A stretch of DNA of 46,165 nucleotides from Thermodesulfovibrio sp. Its GTDB lineage: Bacteria; Nitrospirota; Thermodesulfovibrionia; Thermodesulfovibrionales; Thermodesulfovibrionaceae. Position numbers and translations under genes: made by a program. The notes under the pieces are model-generated. The model saw only the letters and a program-made list of their open reading frames with translations. It was not told the DNA's origin and did not search any database. Location of the stretch: NCBI GenBank assembly GCA_025060625.1, contig JANXBR010000002.1:1-46165 (forward strand). Direction: 5' to 3'. Shown one piece after another: positions 11,383 through 21,075 of this stretch. Every line of letters starts with the position of its first letter. Position 1 is the stretch's first letter.

Positions 11383-11967
11383 ATCAATCTCTATAGCACC
11401 TTTTCTTATTATTTTCGGAGGCTCAACAGTGGCATCAACTATTGTTGAGGGCACACCAGGAAGTTTTCCCCCATCAATTAAGAGGTCAATATCTGAGTTT
11501 TTAAAGTATTTTATTACATCTTCTATACAATCTGAGGCAGGATAACCAGATATGTTGGCAGAAGTAGCTGTAATTGGAAATTGAGATTTTTGAATCAGTC
11601 TTAAGGCAAAAGATTCTCCAGGCATTCTTACAGCTACTTTGTTTTCCTTAGTTATTCTCTTTGATAAACTCTTTTTTGCAGGAATAAGCAATGTTAGAGG
11701 ACCTGGCCAGTATTTATCCATAAGCCTTTTTGCTGAAGCAGGTATGGACTCACTAACCATATCAAGATGTCTCAGGTCTATAATAAGTGGAAAGCTTTTT
11801 TCCTCTGGACGTTTTTTTATCTCAAATACTTTTTGGAGAAGTTCATTGTTGTCATATTTTACACCAATTCCATAGAGAGTCTCTGTTGGATATATTATAA
11901 TTCCTCCCCTTTCAAGTATATCTAAAACTTCTTTTATTTCTATTTCTTCAGCTTTTACCAGCTTCAT
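11368..11967 (-). CDS. L-threonylcarbamoyladenylate synthase (Sua5/YwlC/YrdC family)
   Basis: 199 aa; GGIIIYPTETLYGIGVK, KKRPEEKSFPLI, ITATSANISGYPA, PSTIVD. Confidence 0.95.
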   Translation of the reverse strand: MKLVKAEEIEIKEVLDILERGGIIIYPTETLYGIGVKYDNNELLQKVFEIKKRPEEKSFPLIIDLRHLDMVSESIPASAKRLMDKYWPGPLTLLIPAKKSLSKRITKENKVAVRMPGESFALRLIQKSQFPITATSANISGYPASDCIEDVIKYFKNSDIDLLIDGGKLPGVPSTIVDATVEPPKIIRKGAIEIDLSLY

Positions 11968-13804
11968 TTAGCCTTTCAAGTATTATTTTGAGTTTTTTTA
12001 AGTCTTCCTTTTCAATTTTTCTATCTTTAAAATAAATATCCTGAAACTCCTTGACAAACCACTCTGCCTTTTGTTTTAAAGGCAACTTATCTATTGTTGA
12101 GATAAATTCCTCCAGTCCTTGATTCTTTTTCCTTTCATAACCATATTTTTTCATTATACTAAAAAATCTATTTAAAGGGTCTCTCATTAATTTAACATGG
12201 CGATATACTTTTAAAAATGAGTAAATTAGAATGAGAAAAAAAGGTAATATCAATATCCATAGATTAAATTCAATTTTTGGAATCTTGATAGACTTTGCCA
12301 GTCTAAACTGGGCTTTTATATCGTATTCAAGTACAATACTGTTCCATAAATAATCAATAATATGGAAAAAAAAGAACTCTCTGGTTTGTATGAATTTACC
12401 GGATGGATCAAATCTAAGCCATTTACCATCAAGCCATGCTTCAACCCATAGATGTGCATCTGAAGCTCTTACAACATAGTATCCTCCGATAGAATTGTAT
12501 GTTCCTCCTTTAAATCCTCCTACAACCCTCGCTGGAATACCTTTAATTCTCAACATAATTGCCATTGCAGTGGCAAAATATTCACAATTTCCTTTCTTTT
12601 TGTTAAATAAAAAATCTTCAATTGAGTTATCTCCCACAGGAAGATCCCTGAGAGAGTATTGATAGTTACTTAAGAAGTTTAAAATACTCTCAACAGTATC
12701 TCGCTGATTAACTGCCTTTGATGTAATCTGTTCTGTAAGCATCCTAACTCTATCTGATATGTTATACGGAAGGCTGAGATAAACTTCCGAAGGTCTATCT
12801 TCATAAATCTGGTATTTTATACGAGAAGTAGCATCATATTTTAGGGCTTTTCCAGATGAAAAAATAACTCTGTAACTTCCTGGATATTCATAAACTATAT
12901 TCTTGGTAAAGACATCAATAGGATAATCAAGAGTTGGTAGGTAGTTTTCTGTTAAAGGCTCAAGAATTATTGTATAATCAATCCTTTCACCACGAATCTT
13001 TATTCTATCAGACTTAAAAAACTTTCTTTGCCAAGCATTACCATCAAAGGTATCAAAGGTAATAATTCTCCAGTATAGTTCTTCATCTGGTAGTTGTTTT
13101 ATCTTTACTCTCATTACTATTGTGTTGTCTTCCTCTATCTCACGAATAGAACCAAGATTTACCGTTGAAGAGAATCCTGTTTTTGTTTTTGGAGAAAAAC
13201 CTATATCCATCAATGGAAATGGAGTTCTCGGTAGAATAATGAAAAAAAATGCACTTAATGGTATTGATAAAACTGAAATAAAGATTGCCAGCTTCATGAG
13301 ACTCAGAAGGATTGTAAAATCTATAGAACCTTCTGTTAATTCTTTCATATAGGCAAGCAATAGTATGGCAAAGACGGTAAGAATTAGCATTATTAGAAGT
13401 CTTAAAAAAAATATCCATGAAATATCAAATAGTGAAGAACTTCCGAGAAGTAACAATGAAAGTAGATAAATTTGAAGATATTCTCTTGATGTTTTTTTAG
13501 TCAAAAATCTTATAGAAAGAATCAGTGTTAAAGATTCTATTGATGGTAAAAGAATATCCTCATGTGAAAGGGTCAAAAAGGGCATAATAATTAGAAAAAC
13601 AGATATCGCATTAAGAATCCAGATCGGTGGGGAAATTTTTTTAACATGAAGAAGAATGGATAGAATCATTATTAATATAAAGGCGAAGTTTACATAAGAA
13701 GAAATATGGGGAATAATGGCTGTAAAAGATACGGTTGCAATAAAAAAACTCAGAAAAAATATATAATTTTCAGCCCTATTCAGGGTTATATACCGCAAGG
13801 GCAT
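11948..13804 (-). CDS. Transglutaminase-like membrane protein (TgpA/DUF3488 type)
   Basis: 618 aa; N-terminal TM segments, GNCEYFATAMAIMLRIKGIPARVVGGF and DAHLWVEAWLDGKWLRFDPS (Cys-His-Asp transglutaminase-like). Confidence 0.93.
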   Translation of the reverse strand: MPLRYITLNRAENYIFFLSFFIATVSFTAIIPHISSYVNFAFILIMILSILLHVKKISPPIWILNAISVFLIIMPFLTLSHEDILLPSIESLTLILSIRFLTKKTSREYLQIYLLSLLLLGSSSLFDISWIFFLRLLIMLILTVFAILLLAYMKELTEGSIDFTILLSLMKLAIFISVLSIPLSAFFFIILPRTPFPLMDIGFSPKTKTGFSSTVNLGSIREIEEDNTIVMRVKIKQLPDEELYWRIITFDTFDGNAWQRKFFKSDRIKIRGERIDYTIILEPLTENYLPTLDYPIDVFTKNIVYEYPGSYRVIFSSGKALKYDATSRIKYQIYEDRPSEVYLSLPYNISDRVRMLTEQITSKAVNQRDTVESILNFLSNYQYSLRDLPVGDNSIEDFLFNKKKGNCEYFATAMAIMLRIKGIPARVVGGFKGGTYNSIGGYYVVRASDAHLWVEAWLDGKWLRFDPSGKFIQTREFFFFHIIDYLWNSIVLEYDIKAQFRLAKSIKIPKIEFNLWILILPFFLILIYSFLKVYRHVKLMRDPLNRFFSIMKKYGYERKKNQGLEEFISTIDKLPLKQKAEWFVKEFQDIYFKDRKIEKEDLKKLKIILERLNEAGKS

Positions 13805-14627
13805 GGAGCATTCTCCTTAGATGACCCTGTCCTGTATCAGGGGAGAATATTTCATCTCCAAGTCTTAAACCTACTGGATTGCCTCTTTTTGAAAATTCAA
13901 TTAGAGCAAAAGTTGCTTTGCTAATCCTTTCTTCAATAGTTCCACTAAAATCATTTAGATTGATAAGTATTGGGTTTCCCTGAAATGGTGAAAACTCCTT
14001 TGTTTTGAGAGAATAAGTTTTGGCGGATGCTTTCCAGTGAACATACTTTAAAGGATCACCATCCACATAGTCTCTTACTCCTATTAGATCACCATCATAG
14101 GATTTTCCCCTTGATATACTTGAGTCTACCCTACCCTTTCCGTCTTTCCCTAAAAAAGATAAGTCGCATTTTAAAGGATGAGGAAATACTATTAATTCAA
14201 GATTTATTGGAATTTTGGCAGTCCTTCTAAAAAAATAAAAGGGAAAGTAAGAGGAAACTTCTATTTCTTCAAGATTATACTTACCTCTTCTTGGAAATAT
14301 GGTATTGAAACTAAATATTCCCTCACCCTTTAAGTAAGGTAATACCAATTCATCTTGAAATATTTTAATTCTCAAGAAAAAAAAGCCAAAAAAATATTTA
14401 CTATTTGCCCTGATTTTGAGTTTAACAGGCTTTAGAGCAAAAATATCATCTACTTTATACACAGAGACATATAGATTTTTTAGATTAAAAACAGATAAAA
14501 GCCCACTCAAACTCATTATGCTTAAAAGGAAAGAAACCAAGAGAAACAATAGGTTATTTCCTGTGTTCACAGCTCCAAAGCCTATAAGTAAAGTTATTAA
14601 TATATATATCCAGCCAGTATTTGTAAT
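13776..14627 (-). CDS. DUF58 domain-containing protein; N-terminus likely upstream of the ORF-track GTG at 14570
   Basis: ORF track gives 264 aa from GTG at 14570. In-frame upstream reading gives ITNTGWIYILITLLIGFGA-VNTGNNLLFLL, matching the conserved DUF58 N-terminal TM. DUF58 core GVRDYVDGDPLKYVHWKASAKT. Start drawn at candidate ATT at 14627. Confidence 0.8.
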   Translation of the reverse strand: MTNTGWIYILITLLIGFGAVNTGNNLLFLLVSFLLSIMSLSGLLSVFNLKNLYVSVYKVDDIFALKPVKLKIRANSKYFFGFFFLRIKIFQDELVLPYLKGEGIFSFNTIFPRRGKYNLEEIEVSSYFPFYFFRRTAKIPINLELIVFPHPLKCDLSFLGKDGKGRVDSSISRGKSYDGDLIGVRDYVDGDPLKYVHWKASAKTYSLKTKEFSPFQGNPILINLNDFSGTIEERISKATFALIEFSKRGNPVGLRLGDEIFSPDTGQGHLRRMLHALAVYNPE

Positions 14628-14629
14628 CT

Positions 14630-15559
14630 TTACGGAGGAGTGGAAATATTTTGAAGTATTGATATTATCACCTCTTCTTTTGAGACAAACTCATCCTTCA
14701 ATATTATACGATGTGGAACAACAAAGGGAATTAGCTCCTTGACATCCTCTGGAATTACATAATCCCTTCCACAAAACTTAGCATAAGCTTTCGCAGTATA
14801 GGTAATAGCAAGACCAGCTCTTGTGGAAAGTCCCAATAAAATCCTGTCATCCTGTCTTGTTAGATTTATAAATTCAAGAATCCAATTAATAATTTTATCA
14901 GAAATATAGACTTTTCTTATCTCATCCTGAAATTTTAGAATTTCATCCTTTTCCATTATGGCAGTAAGGCTATAAAGTCTCTCTCTTGAACTACCTTCTT
15001 GAAGAATCTTTTTTTCTGCCTCCTTCTCAGGATAGCCTATACTTATTTTCATCATAAATCTATCAAGTTGACTTTCTGGAAGGGGAAAGGTTCCATAAAT
15101 CTCTATTGGATTTTGCGTTGCTATAACAAAAAAAGGTTTGGGAAGCTTGTAGGTCCTTCCATCCACTGTAACCTGTTCTTCTGCCATTGCCTCAAGTAAG
15201 GCTGATTGAGTTTTAGGTGTTGCTCTATTTATTTCATCAACAAGAACTATGTTGTTTAGCAAAGGACCTGGTTTAAACTCAAACTCACCAGTATTTTTAT
15301 TGAATATGGAGAGCCCTGTAATATCTGTGGGAAGTAAATCGTTAGTGCATTGGACTCTTCCAAAGCTTAGATTAAGTGCCTTTGATAGAGAGATTGCAAG
15401 AGATGTTTTACCAAGCCCTGGAAAGTCTTCAATTAATATATGACCTCTTGAAAATATGGAGATAAGAGAAAGGATAATTGCTCTGTCTTTGCCTTGAAGA
15501 CACTCTCCAATGTGAGATATTATCTGAAGTATTTTCTGATTTTTTATTCTTTCAATCAT
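14630..15559 (-). CDS. MoxR family AAA+ ATPase
   Basis: 309 aa; HILIEDFPGLGKTSLA, VLVDEINRATPKTQSALLEAMAEEQVT, ATQNPIE. Confidence 0.97.
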   Translation of the reverse strand: MIERIKNQKILQIISHIGECLQGKDRAIILSLISIFSRGHILIEDFPGLGKTSLAISLSKALNLSFGRVQCTNDLLPTDITGLSIFNKNTGEFEFKPGPLLNNIVLVDEINRATPKTQSALLEAMAEEQVTVDGRTYKLPKPFFVIATQNPIEIYGTFPLPESQLDRFMMKISIGYPEKEAEKKILQEGSSRERLYSLTAIMEKDEILKFQDEIRKVYISDKIINWILEFINLTRQDDRILLGLSTRAGLAITYTAKAYAKFCGRDYVIPEDVKELIPFVVPHRIILKDEFVSKEEVIISILQNISTPP

Positions 15560-15561
15560 AT

Positions 15562-15585
15562 AGAGGGGGGACTTAAACCCCCTCT
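15562..15585. other. Perfect 8-bp G/C inverted repeat (hairpin) upstream of moxR
   Basis: AGAGGGGG (15562-15569) / CCCCCTCT (15578-15585) with 8-nt loop; + strand is followed by TTTATTTT. Confidence 0.6.
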
Positions 15586-15591
15586 TTTATT

Positions 15592-16491
15592 TTAACCTTC
15601 TAAATAGACCTTTTCAACAGGTGGTGCGACTTGTTTTTTACGGGATAGTACTCCTGGTAACCATACAGAAGGACCGGAGACCTTTACATTAAAAGCTTTC
15701 TCAATCTTGGATGAATCTCCTGAATAGAACAACTCTGTTCCTTCTTTGACTATATCTGTTGCCATAAAAATAACCATATCATAACCCTTGCTATTCTTAA
15801 GATCATTGAGGTATTTTACAAATTCATCTTTACGTTCATAGACCTCTTCAATGTCTACAACTTCTGTCTGTCCAATTCCCACTTTAAGTCCCTTAAAATC
15901 ATAGTCTTTAAAGTCTACATGAACTACATCGGCAATTGGTTTTCCTTTAATACTTGCCTTTGCCTTCTTCAGTTCCACACCAAACTTTGTAATATCAGAA
16001 ATTCCAGCTGCCTGTGCAAGTTCATTAGCAACCTTTTTGTCTTCCTCAGTTGTTGTGGGAGATTTGAATATTACAGTATCAGATAAAATGGCGCTGAGAA
16101 GCAATCCCGCATATGTTTTATTTGCCTTTACTTCATTGGGAAACATCTTTGCAACTATAGTTGCTGTGCTTCCTACTGGCTCAACATGAATGAAAATTGG
16201 ATCTGGATAATTAAAGTTCATTTTGTGATGGTCAATTATAGCAATAATCTTCTCTGCTCCATCAACCCTCTGTTTCTCCTCATTGTGATCAACAAGGACA
16301 AGTGTTTTACCTGAAGCATTTTCTAAAATTTCAGGTGCGGAAACACCGAACTGTTTAAGGGCGAACTCGGTTTCCTCATTAATTGGTCCAGCTGTGGCTG
16401 GTTTGTAACCTTTAATCCCTGCATAGACAATAGCTGAACAAACGGTATCTGTGTCTGGTGCCTTATGGCCAATAACATAAATATCGCTCAT
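15592..16491 (-). CDS. ppaC: Manganese-dependent (family II) inorganic pyrophosphatase
   Basis: 299 aa; IYVIGHKAPDTDTVCSA, LVDHNE, IIDHHK, C-terminal PSVWLPGVLSRKKQVAPPVE. Confidence 0.95.
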   Translation of the reverse strand: MSDIYVIGHKAPDTDTVCSAIVYAGIKGYKPATAGPINEETEFALKQFGVSAPEILENASGKTLVLVDHNEEKQRVDGAEKIIAIIDHHKMNFNYPDPIFIHVEPVGSTATIVAKMFPNEVKANKTYAGLLLSAILSDTVIFKSPTTTEEDKKVANELAQAAGISDITKFGVELKKAKASIKGKPIADVVHVDFKDYDFKGLKVGIGQTEVVDIEEVYERKDEFVKYLNDLKNSKGYDMVIFMATDIVKEGTELFYSGDSSKIEKAFNVKVSGPSVWLPGVLSRKKQVAPPVEKVYLEG

Positions 16492-16590
16492 CTTACCCTC
16501 CTAAAAAAGTTTTTTTAAAAATTGTAAAATTTTGACAATTTCCACTTTAAAAAGTCAAGAAAAAGGTCATTAAAATTTAAAATAAAGTTA

Positions 16591-17055
16591 TTAAAGATTG
16601 TCAAGCAAATTGCTTACTGAAAGTTTTAAAAGGGGATGAATAAAATCTGGTGCAATCTCATTAAGAGGTCTTAGCACAAACTCTCTCAAATGCATCAGAG
16701 GATGAGGGATAGTCAATTCTTCACTATATAATATGAGATCATCAAAAAAAATTATATCTATATCAATTACTCTCGGACCATATATTATTGTTTTTACTCT
16801 TCCCATTTTCTGCTCTATCTTTTTTATTTCTCTTAAAAGTTCAAAGGGAGGAAATGAAGTTATACATTCTACTGCCTGGTTCAAAAACTTTGGCTGTTCC
16901 AGATATCCCCATGGAGAAGTTTCATGAATTGAAGATTTCTTCAATATCACTAATCCAGAAGACTTTAATTCATTTTGGGCATCTTCAAGATTTCTCTCTC
17001 TATCTCCAAGATTGGAACCAAGTAATAAGAAAACTCTATGCATAAAAGTTCTCAA
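16591..17055 (-). CDS. folK: 2-amino-4-hydroxy-6-hydroxymethyldihydropteridine pyrophosphokinase
   Basis: 154 aa; LLLGSNLGDRERNL, ETSPWGYLEQPKFLNQ, GPRVIDIDIIFFDD, IPHPLMHLREFVLRPL. Confidence 0.95.
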   Translation of the reverse strand: MRTFMHRVFLLLGSNLGDRERNLEDAQNELKSSGLVILKKSSIHETSPWGYLEQPKFLNQAVECITSFPPFELLREIKKIEQKMGRVKTIIYGPRVIDIDIIFFDDLILYSEELTIPHPLMHLREFVLRPLNEIAPDFIHPLLKLSVSNLLDNL

Positions 17056-17087
17056 AAGTTAATATCAATTTATTCAAACTATCTTTG

Positions 17088-17594
17088 CTAATCCAAAGGA
17101 GACACATTTTGTCCTTTTAACAGGATAGGTAAAAAGGACTTTGAATTAATATGACATATGGCAACAGCAAGAGCATCAGCACAGTCATAGGAAATCTTTT
17201 TATCTATTTGCAAAAAGTTATTAACCATACTTTTGACCTGAATTTTATGTGCCCTTCCATAACCTGTTAGTGCCTTTTTTATCTCAGTAGAACTATACTC
17301 ATATACAGGAATCTCCTTTTGGGCTGCTACTAAAAAGGCTATTGCTCTTGTATATCCAAGAATAAAAGAGGAGGAAACTTTTTTCCCTACAAATATTTTT
17401 TCTATTGCCATTTCATCGGGAGAATAATCTTCAACTATACTGAGTAGGATATCATAAATAGTTTTGAGTCTCTGAGGCATGTCCGTTTCATGGGAAAGAT
17501 GAACTGTATTTGCATGAATTAATCTCATCTCCTTAGCATCTACAATTCCGTATCCAAAATGTCTGCTACCAGGGTCAATGCCTATAACTGTCAT
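17088..17594 (-). CDS. ruvC: Crossover junction endodeoxyribonuclease RuvC
   Basis: 168 aa; [50 protein letters not shown]. Confidence 0.95.
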   Translation of the reverse strand: MTVIGIDPGSRHFGYGIVDAKEMRLIHANTVHLSHETDMPQRLKTIYDILLSIVEDYSPDEMAIEKIFVGKKVSSSFILGYTRAIAFLVAAQKEIPVYEYSSTEIKKALTGYGRAHKIQVKSMVNNFLQIDKKISYDCADALAVAICHINSKSFLPILLKGQNVSPLD

Positions 17595-18196
17595 TATTTG
17601 CCCTTTCTCTTTGTTGCTGGCATCTCAAAGAGTATATCCTCTACAAGTTCGCACAGTATGTGTCCAAGTGTAATATGGGTTTCTTGAATTCTTGGAGTAT
17701 CTTCTGAAGGAACTGCAAATGCATAGTCAACTTTTGATATCAATTTTTCACCCTTACTACTGGTAAAAGCTATAGATTTAAGTCCTCTTTTTTTTGCTAC
17801 TTCAATTGCCTTAATAACATTCCTTGATGAACCAGAGGTGCTTATGCCAATTACAATATCTCCAGACTGTCCTAATGCCTTAACCTGCTTTGCAAAAATT
17901 TCAGAATAATCATAATCATTTGCTATTGCTGTAAGTACTGCCATATCTGTATTTAAAGCAATTGCAGGCAGTCCAGGTCTTTCTCTTTTAAATCTATTAA
18001 CAAACTCTGCTGCTATATGGGATGCATCTGTAGCACTGCCTCCATTTCCAAAAATCAAAATTTTGCCACCTTCATTTAGAGACTTTGCAATAATTTCTGC
18101 AACTTCCTTAATCAGAGCAATATTTTCTTTAAAAAAATGCTCTTTAACTTTAATTGACTCTTCGTAGGCTTTTCTTATTTTGTCTTCTATTTCCAT
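17594..18196 (-). CDS. gmhA: SIS-domain phosphoheptose isomerase
   Basis: 200 aa; [60 protein letters not shown]. Confidence 0.92.
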   Translation of the reverse strand: MEIEDKIRKAYEESIKVKEHFFKENIALIKEVAEIIAKSLNEGGKILIFGNGGSATDASHIAAEFVNRFKRERPGLPAIALNTDMAVLTAIANDYDYSEIFAKQVKALGQSGDIVIGISTSGSSRNVIKAIEVAKKRGLKSIAFTSSKGEKLISKVDYAFAVPSEDTPRIQETHITLGHILCELVEDILFEMPATKRKGK

Positions 18197-18681
18197 TATC
18201 CTTCCTCCTTAAAACATGGATAGAGTTTGTCATAAGTTACAAGAATATGTTCTGGAACCACTCGCACATCCTCAAGTATGGTCATAAATCCCACATCTCC
18301 TGCCCATCGAGGTACAATATGCCAGTGAAGGTGCTCATCAATGCTTGCTGAAGCTACCACTCCTATATTAAGTCCTATATTAAATCCATCTGGATGAAGC
18401 ATTTTTTTCAAACATTTTAAACCTTTAACAGTAAGAACCATGCACTCTGTAAGCTCTTCTGTGTTTAGTTCTTCAAGGCTGTGCACATGTCTATAAGGAA
18501 CAACCATAAGGTGTCCTGAACTATAGGGATATTTATTCATAATAATAAAGGCAAGTTTGCCTCTGTAAAGAATTAAATTATCTCTATCTTTTTCTTCTCT
18601 TGGTTTGTCACAAAATATACATCCCTTTTCTTTAGGACCCAATATGTATTCAATTCTCCATGGTGCCCATAGAACCTTCAT
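18196..18681 (-). CDS. HIT family protein
   Basis: 161 aa; CIFCDKP, HLHWHIVPRW (HxHxH-type motif EHLHWHIVP). Confidence 0.92.
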   Translation of the reverse strand: MKVLWAPWRIEYILGPKEKGCIFCDKPREEKDRDNLILYRGKLAFIIMNKYPYSSGHLMVVPYRHVHSLEELNTEELTECMVLTVKGLKCLKKMLHPDGFNIGLNIGVVASASIDEHLHWHIVPRWAGDVGFMTILEDVRVVPEHILVTYDKLYPCFKEEG

Positions 18682-19391
18682 CTAAGTCTCCTTAGAGCTT
18701 CTTGTGCATCTTCCCATGTAAGCCATTTGTCTTTTTTATTTCTAAGCAAATAAGCTGGATGAAATGTGGGTATAACAGGAATTTGTTCATAAAAAAAGAG
18801 TTTACCTCTCAGTTTAGATATATGCAAATCCTTAAGCTTTCCATGCATTCCCATTAATGCATAGGTTGCAACCTTACCAAGACTCATAATAACTTGGGGG
18901 TACACTATCTCTATCTCTCTTTTTAGATAATCAAAGCATGCAGATATTTCACTTTCAAAGGGATCTCTATTCATTGGAGGATGACATTTAACAGAATTTG
19001 TTACATAGACCTCCTTTCTGCTGAATCCCATTTTCTCTATGAGACTTGTTAAAAGTTTTCCTGCTTCACCAACAAAAGGTCTTCCTTGAATATCCTCATC
19101 AACTCCTGGTGCTTCTCCAACAAACATAAGCTTTGCCTTAATACTACCTTCTCCGCATACTGCATTTTTTCTTGAACTGCTCAATGGACATTTTTCACAA
19201 TTTCTAATTTCCTCATTCAAAACATCAATGAATGTCTTGTTATTTTCTGAATTATACTCATCTTGAGAAGGTAAAAGATCGCCTGAGTTCTGTCTAAATA
19301 ATGATTGAATAAAACTCTCGGGCAACTCTTTAAATCCAAGAGTTTTATAAAAATTAAGAATATCAACTATTTTGTCTATCTCTCTCCCCAT
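18678..19391 (-). CDS. Type-4 (Fe-S) uracil-DNA glycosylase
   Basis: 237 aa; CEKCPLSSSR, MFVGEAPGVDEDIQGRPFVGEAGKLL, TNSVKCHPP, PTFHPAYLL. Confidence 0.93.
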   Translation of the reverse strand: MGREIDKIVDILNFYKTLGFKELPESFIQSLFRQNSGDLLPSQDEYNSENNKTFIDVLNEEIRNCEKCPLSSSRKNAVCGEGSIKAKLMFVGEAPGVDEDIQGRPFVGEAGKLLTSLIEKMGFSRKEVYVTNSVKCHPPMNRDPFESEISACFDYLKREIEIVYPQVIMSLGKVATYALMGMHGKLKDLHISKLRGKLFFYEQIPVIPTFHPAYLLRNKKDKWLTWEDAQEALRRLR

Positions 19392-20227
19392 CTTAGTTTT
19401 TCTCTTAATACTCTGAAATAGTCTCTACCTAAAGGAGCTATAAGATAGGTTTTTTCATTAGCTATTCTGCATCTAACCCTATCATTTTTCTGTAAAGGAA
19501 AACCTATCTGCCCATCTATTGTTAAAAATATATCTCTTACATTTGATGTAATAACTATGTCAATTATAAAGTTATCTGGAAGAACCAGAGGCCTAACACT
19601 TAAAGTATGGGGACATATGGTTGTAAATACTAAACCTTTTAAAGTTGGATAAAGAATTGGACCTCCTGCTGAAAGATTATAGGCAGTTGACCCTGTTGGT
19701 GTAGATACTATAACTCCATCAGCTTTAATTGTTGAAACATAAACATCGTTTATGATTAATCCAAAATCCGAAATCTTTGCCATTATACCTTTGCCAATTA
19801 CAATATCATTAAGTCCGAGATAATCATTTATAATTTTCTCATCTCTATAGATTTGAGCACTTATCATGCTTCTTTCTTCTATTTCATAACTTCCTGATAA
19901 TATCCTCTCAAGGCTTTCAAAAAGTTCAACTCTTGAAATCTCTGTAATAAATCCAAGTTTTCCCATGTTTATTCCAATTATTGGAGTATTTTTTCCACCG
20001 ATTATTCTTGAAGCAGAAAGCATCGTACCATCTCCTCCAAGAACCACTACTGCATCGGAGTTTTGAATTGCCATTATCTCAGAGTGATTAAATCTTGAGA
20101 AAAATCCTACAGAATGAAAAACGATACATTCAATACCCCTATTTTTCAGCCAATCCTGAACATTAATAGCTGTCTCAAGAGCAGAATTATCATTTTCTTT
20201 ATAGAGAATTGAGAGTCTTTTAAACAT
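19376..20227 (-). CDS. nadK: NAD kinase
   Basis: 283 aa; VVLGGDGTMLSASR, GINMGKLGFITE, VSTPTGSTAYNLSAGGPI. Confidence 0.95.
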   Translation of the reverse strand: MFKRLSILYKENDNSALETAINVQDWLKNRGIECIVFHSVGFFSRFNHSEIMAIQNSDAVVVLGGDGTMLSASRIIGGKNTPIIGINMGKLGFITEISRVELFESLERILSGSYEIEERSMISAQIYRDEKIINDYLGLNDIVIGKGIMAKISDFGLIINDVYVSTIKADGVIVSTPTGSTAYNLSAGGPILYPTLKGLVFTTICPHTLSVRPLVLPDNFIIDIVITSNVRDIFLTIDGQIGFPLQKNDRVRCRIANEKTYLIAPLGRDYFRVLREKLRWGER

Positions 20228-20635
20228 TTAAAACTCCATTTCAAAAACTCTTGTTGTATGATTAACTAACTGTATTGTAATCTTCAATGCATTCTCTGGT
20301 AAATCATTAATCTTCTCAGCCCACTCTATGACACATATGCCAGTTTCAAAGTATTCCCATAGGTCAATATCCTCTTCTTTTATGTTATCAAGTCTGTAAA
20401 GGTCAATATGGTAAAAGTTTACCTCTGGATAGTTAGAAACTATAACAAAACTTGAACTTGCTATATCTTTTTCCTCTATACCAAAGAATGAAGCAATTCC
20501 TTTCGTTAAGACAGTTTTCCCTGTTCCCATCTCTCCATAAAGAGCTATTACATTAATCCCCCTTTTTTTAACAAAGCTTCCTATCATTTCTCCTAAGATT
20601 TTTGTTTCTTTTTCAGAATAGGTAAATATTTTCAT
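20228..20635 (-). CDS. tsaE: tRNA threonylcarbamoyladenosine biosynthesis protein TsaE
   Basis: 135 aa; LYGEMGTGKTVLTKGIA, SSSFVIVSNYP, HIDLYRLD, VIEWAEKI. Confidence 0.93.
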   Translation of the reverse strand: MKIFTYSEKETKILGEMIGSFVKKRGINVIALYGEMGTGKTVLTKGIASFFGIEEKDIASSSFVIVSNYPEVNFYHIDLYRLDNIKEEDIDLWEYFETGICVIEWAEKINDLPENALKITIQLVNHTTRVFEMEF

Positions 20636-21075
20636 TTTTTTAAGTTTCTGTAAAGAAAAAAAATAAGTCCAATACTTATAGATAAATCAGCTATATTGAA
20701 AGCTGGCCAATGAAAATTTTTCAGATGGAGATCTATAAAGTCTATCACATAGCCATGAACAACTCTATCAGTGATATTCCCCAGTGCTCCCGCGATTATT
20801 GGAGAATAGATAAACCAGTTATCTAAGTCTTTTAGATACATAAAAAAAAGACAGGCTGTAATTAATAGGGATATGAAAATAAAAAAACCTGATCCAAGAA
20901 ATTTAAACAATCCAAAGGCTGTGCCTGTATTCTCCACATAAACTAAATTTAAAAAAGGTAAAAGCCTGACTATTCCATCGGGAGCTAAAAATTTAATGGC
21001 AAGATATTTGGTCACTTGATCAAAAATTAAAAGAAATATAACTAAAATTAAACCTTTAAGAAGATTTGAGGACAT
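20632..21075 (-). CDS. lspA: Lipoprotein signal peptidase
   Basis: FDQVTKYLAIKFL, VENTGTAFGLF, GALGNITDRVVHGYVIDFID, FNIADLSISIG. The track ORF extends to 21174 inside ileS; internal ATG at 21075 (MSSNLLKGLILVIFLLIFDQ) is the likelier start. Confidence 0.9.
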   Translation of the reverse strand: MSSNLLKGLILVIFLLIFDQVTKYLAIKFLAPDGIVRLLPFLNLVYVENTGTAFGLFKFLGSGFFIFISLLITACLFFMYLKDLDNWFIYSPIIAGALGNITDRVVHGYVIDFIDLHLKNFHWPAFNIADLSISIGLIFFLYRNLKK

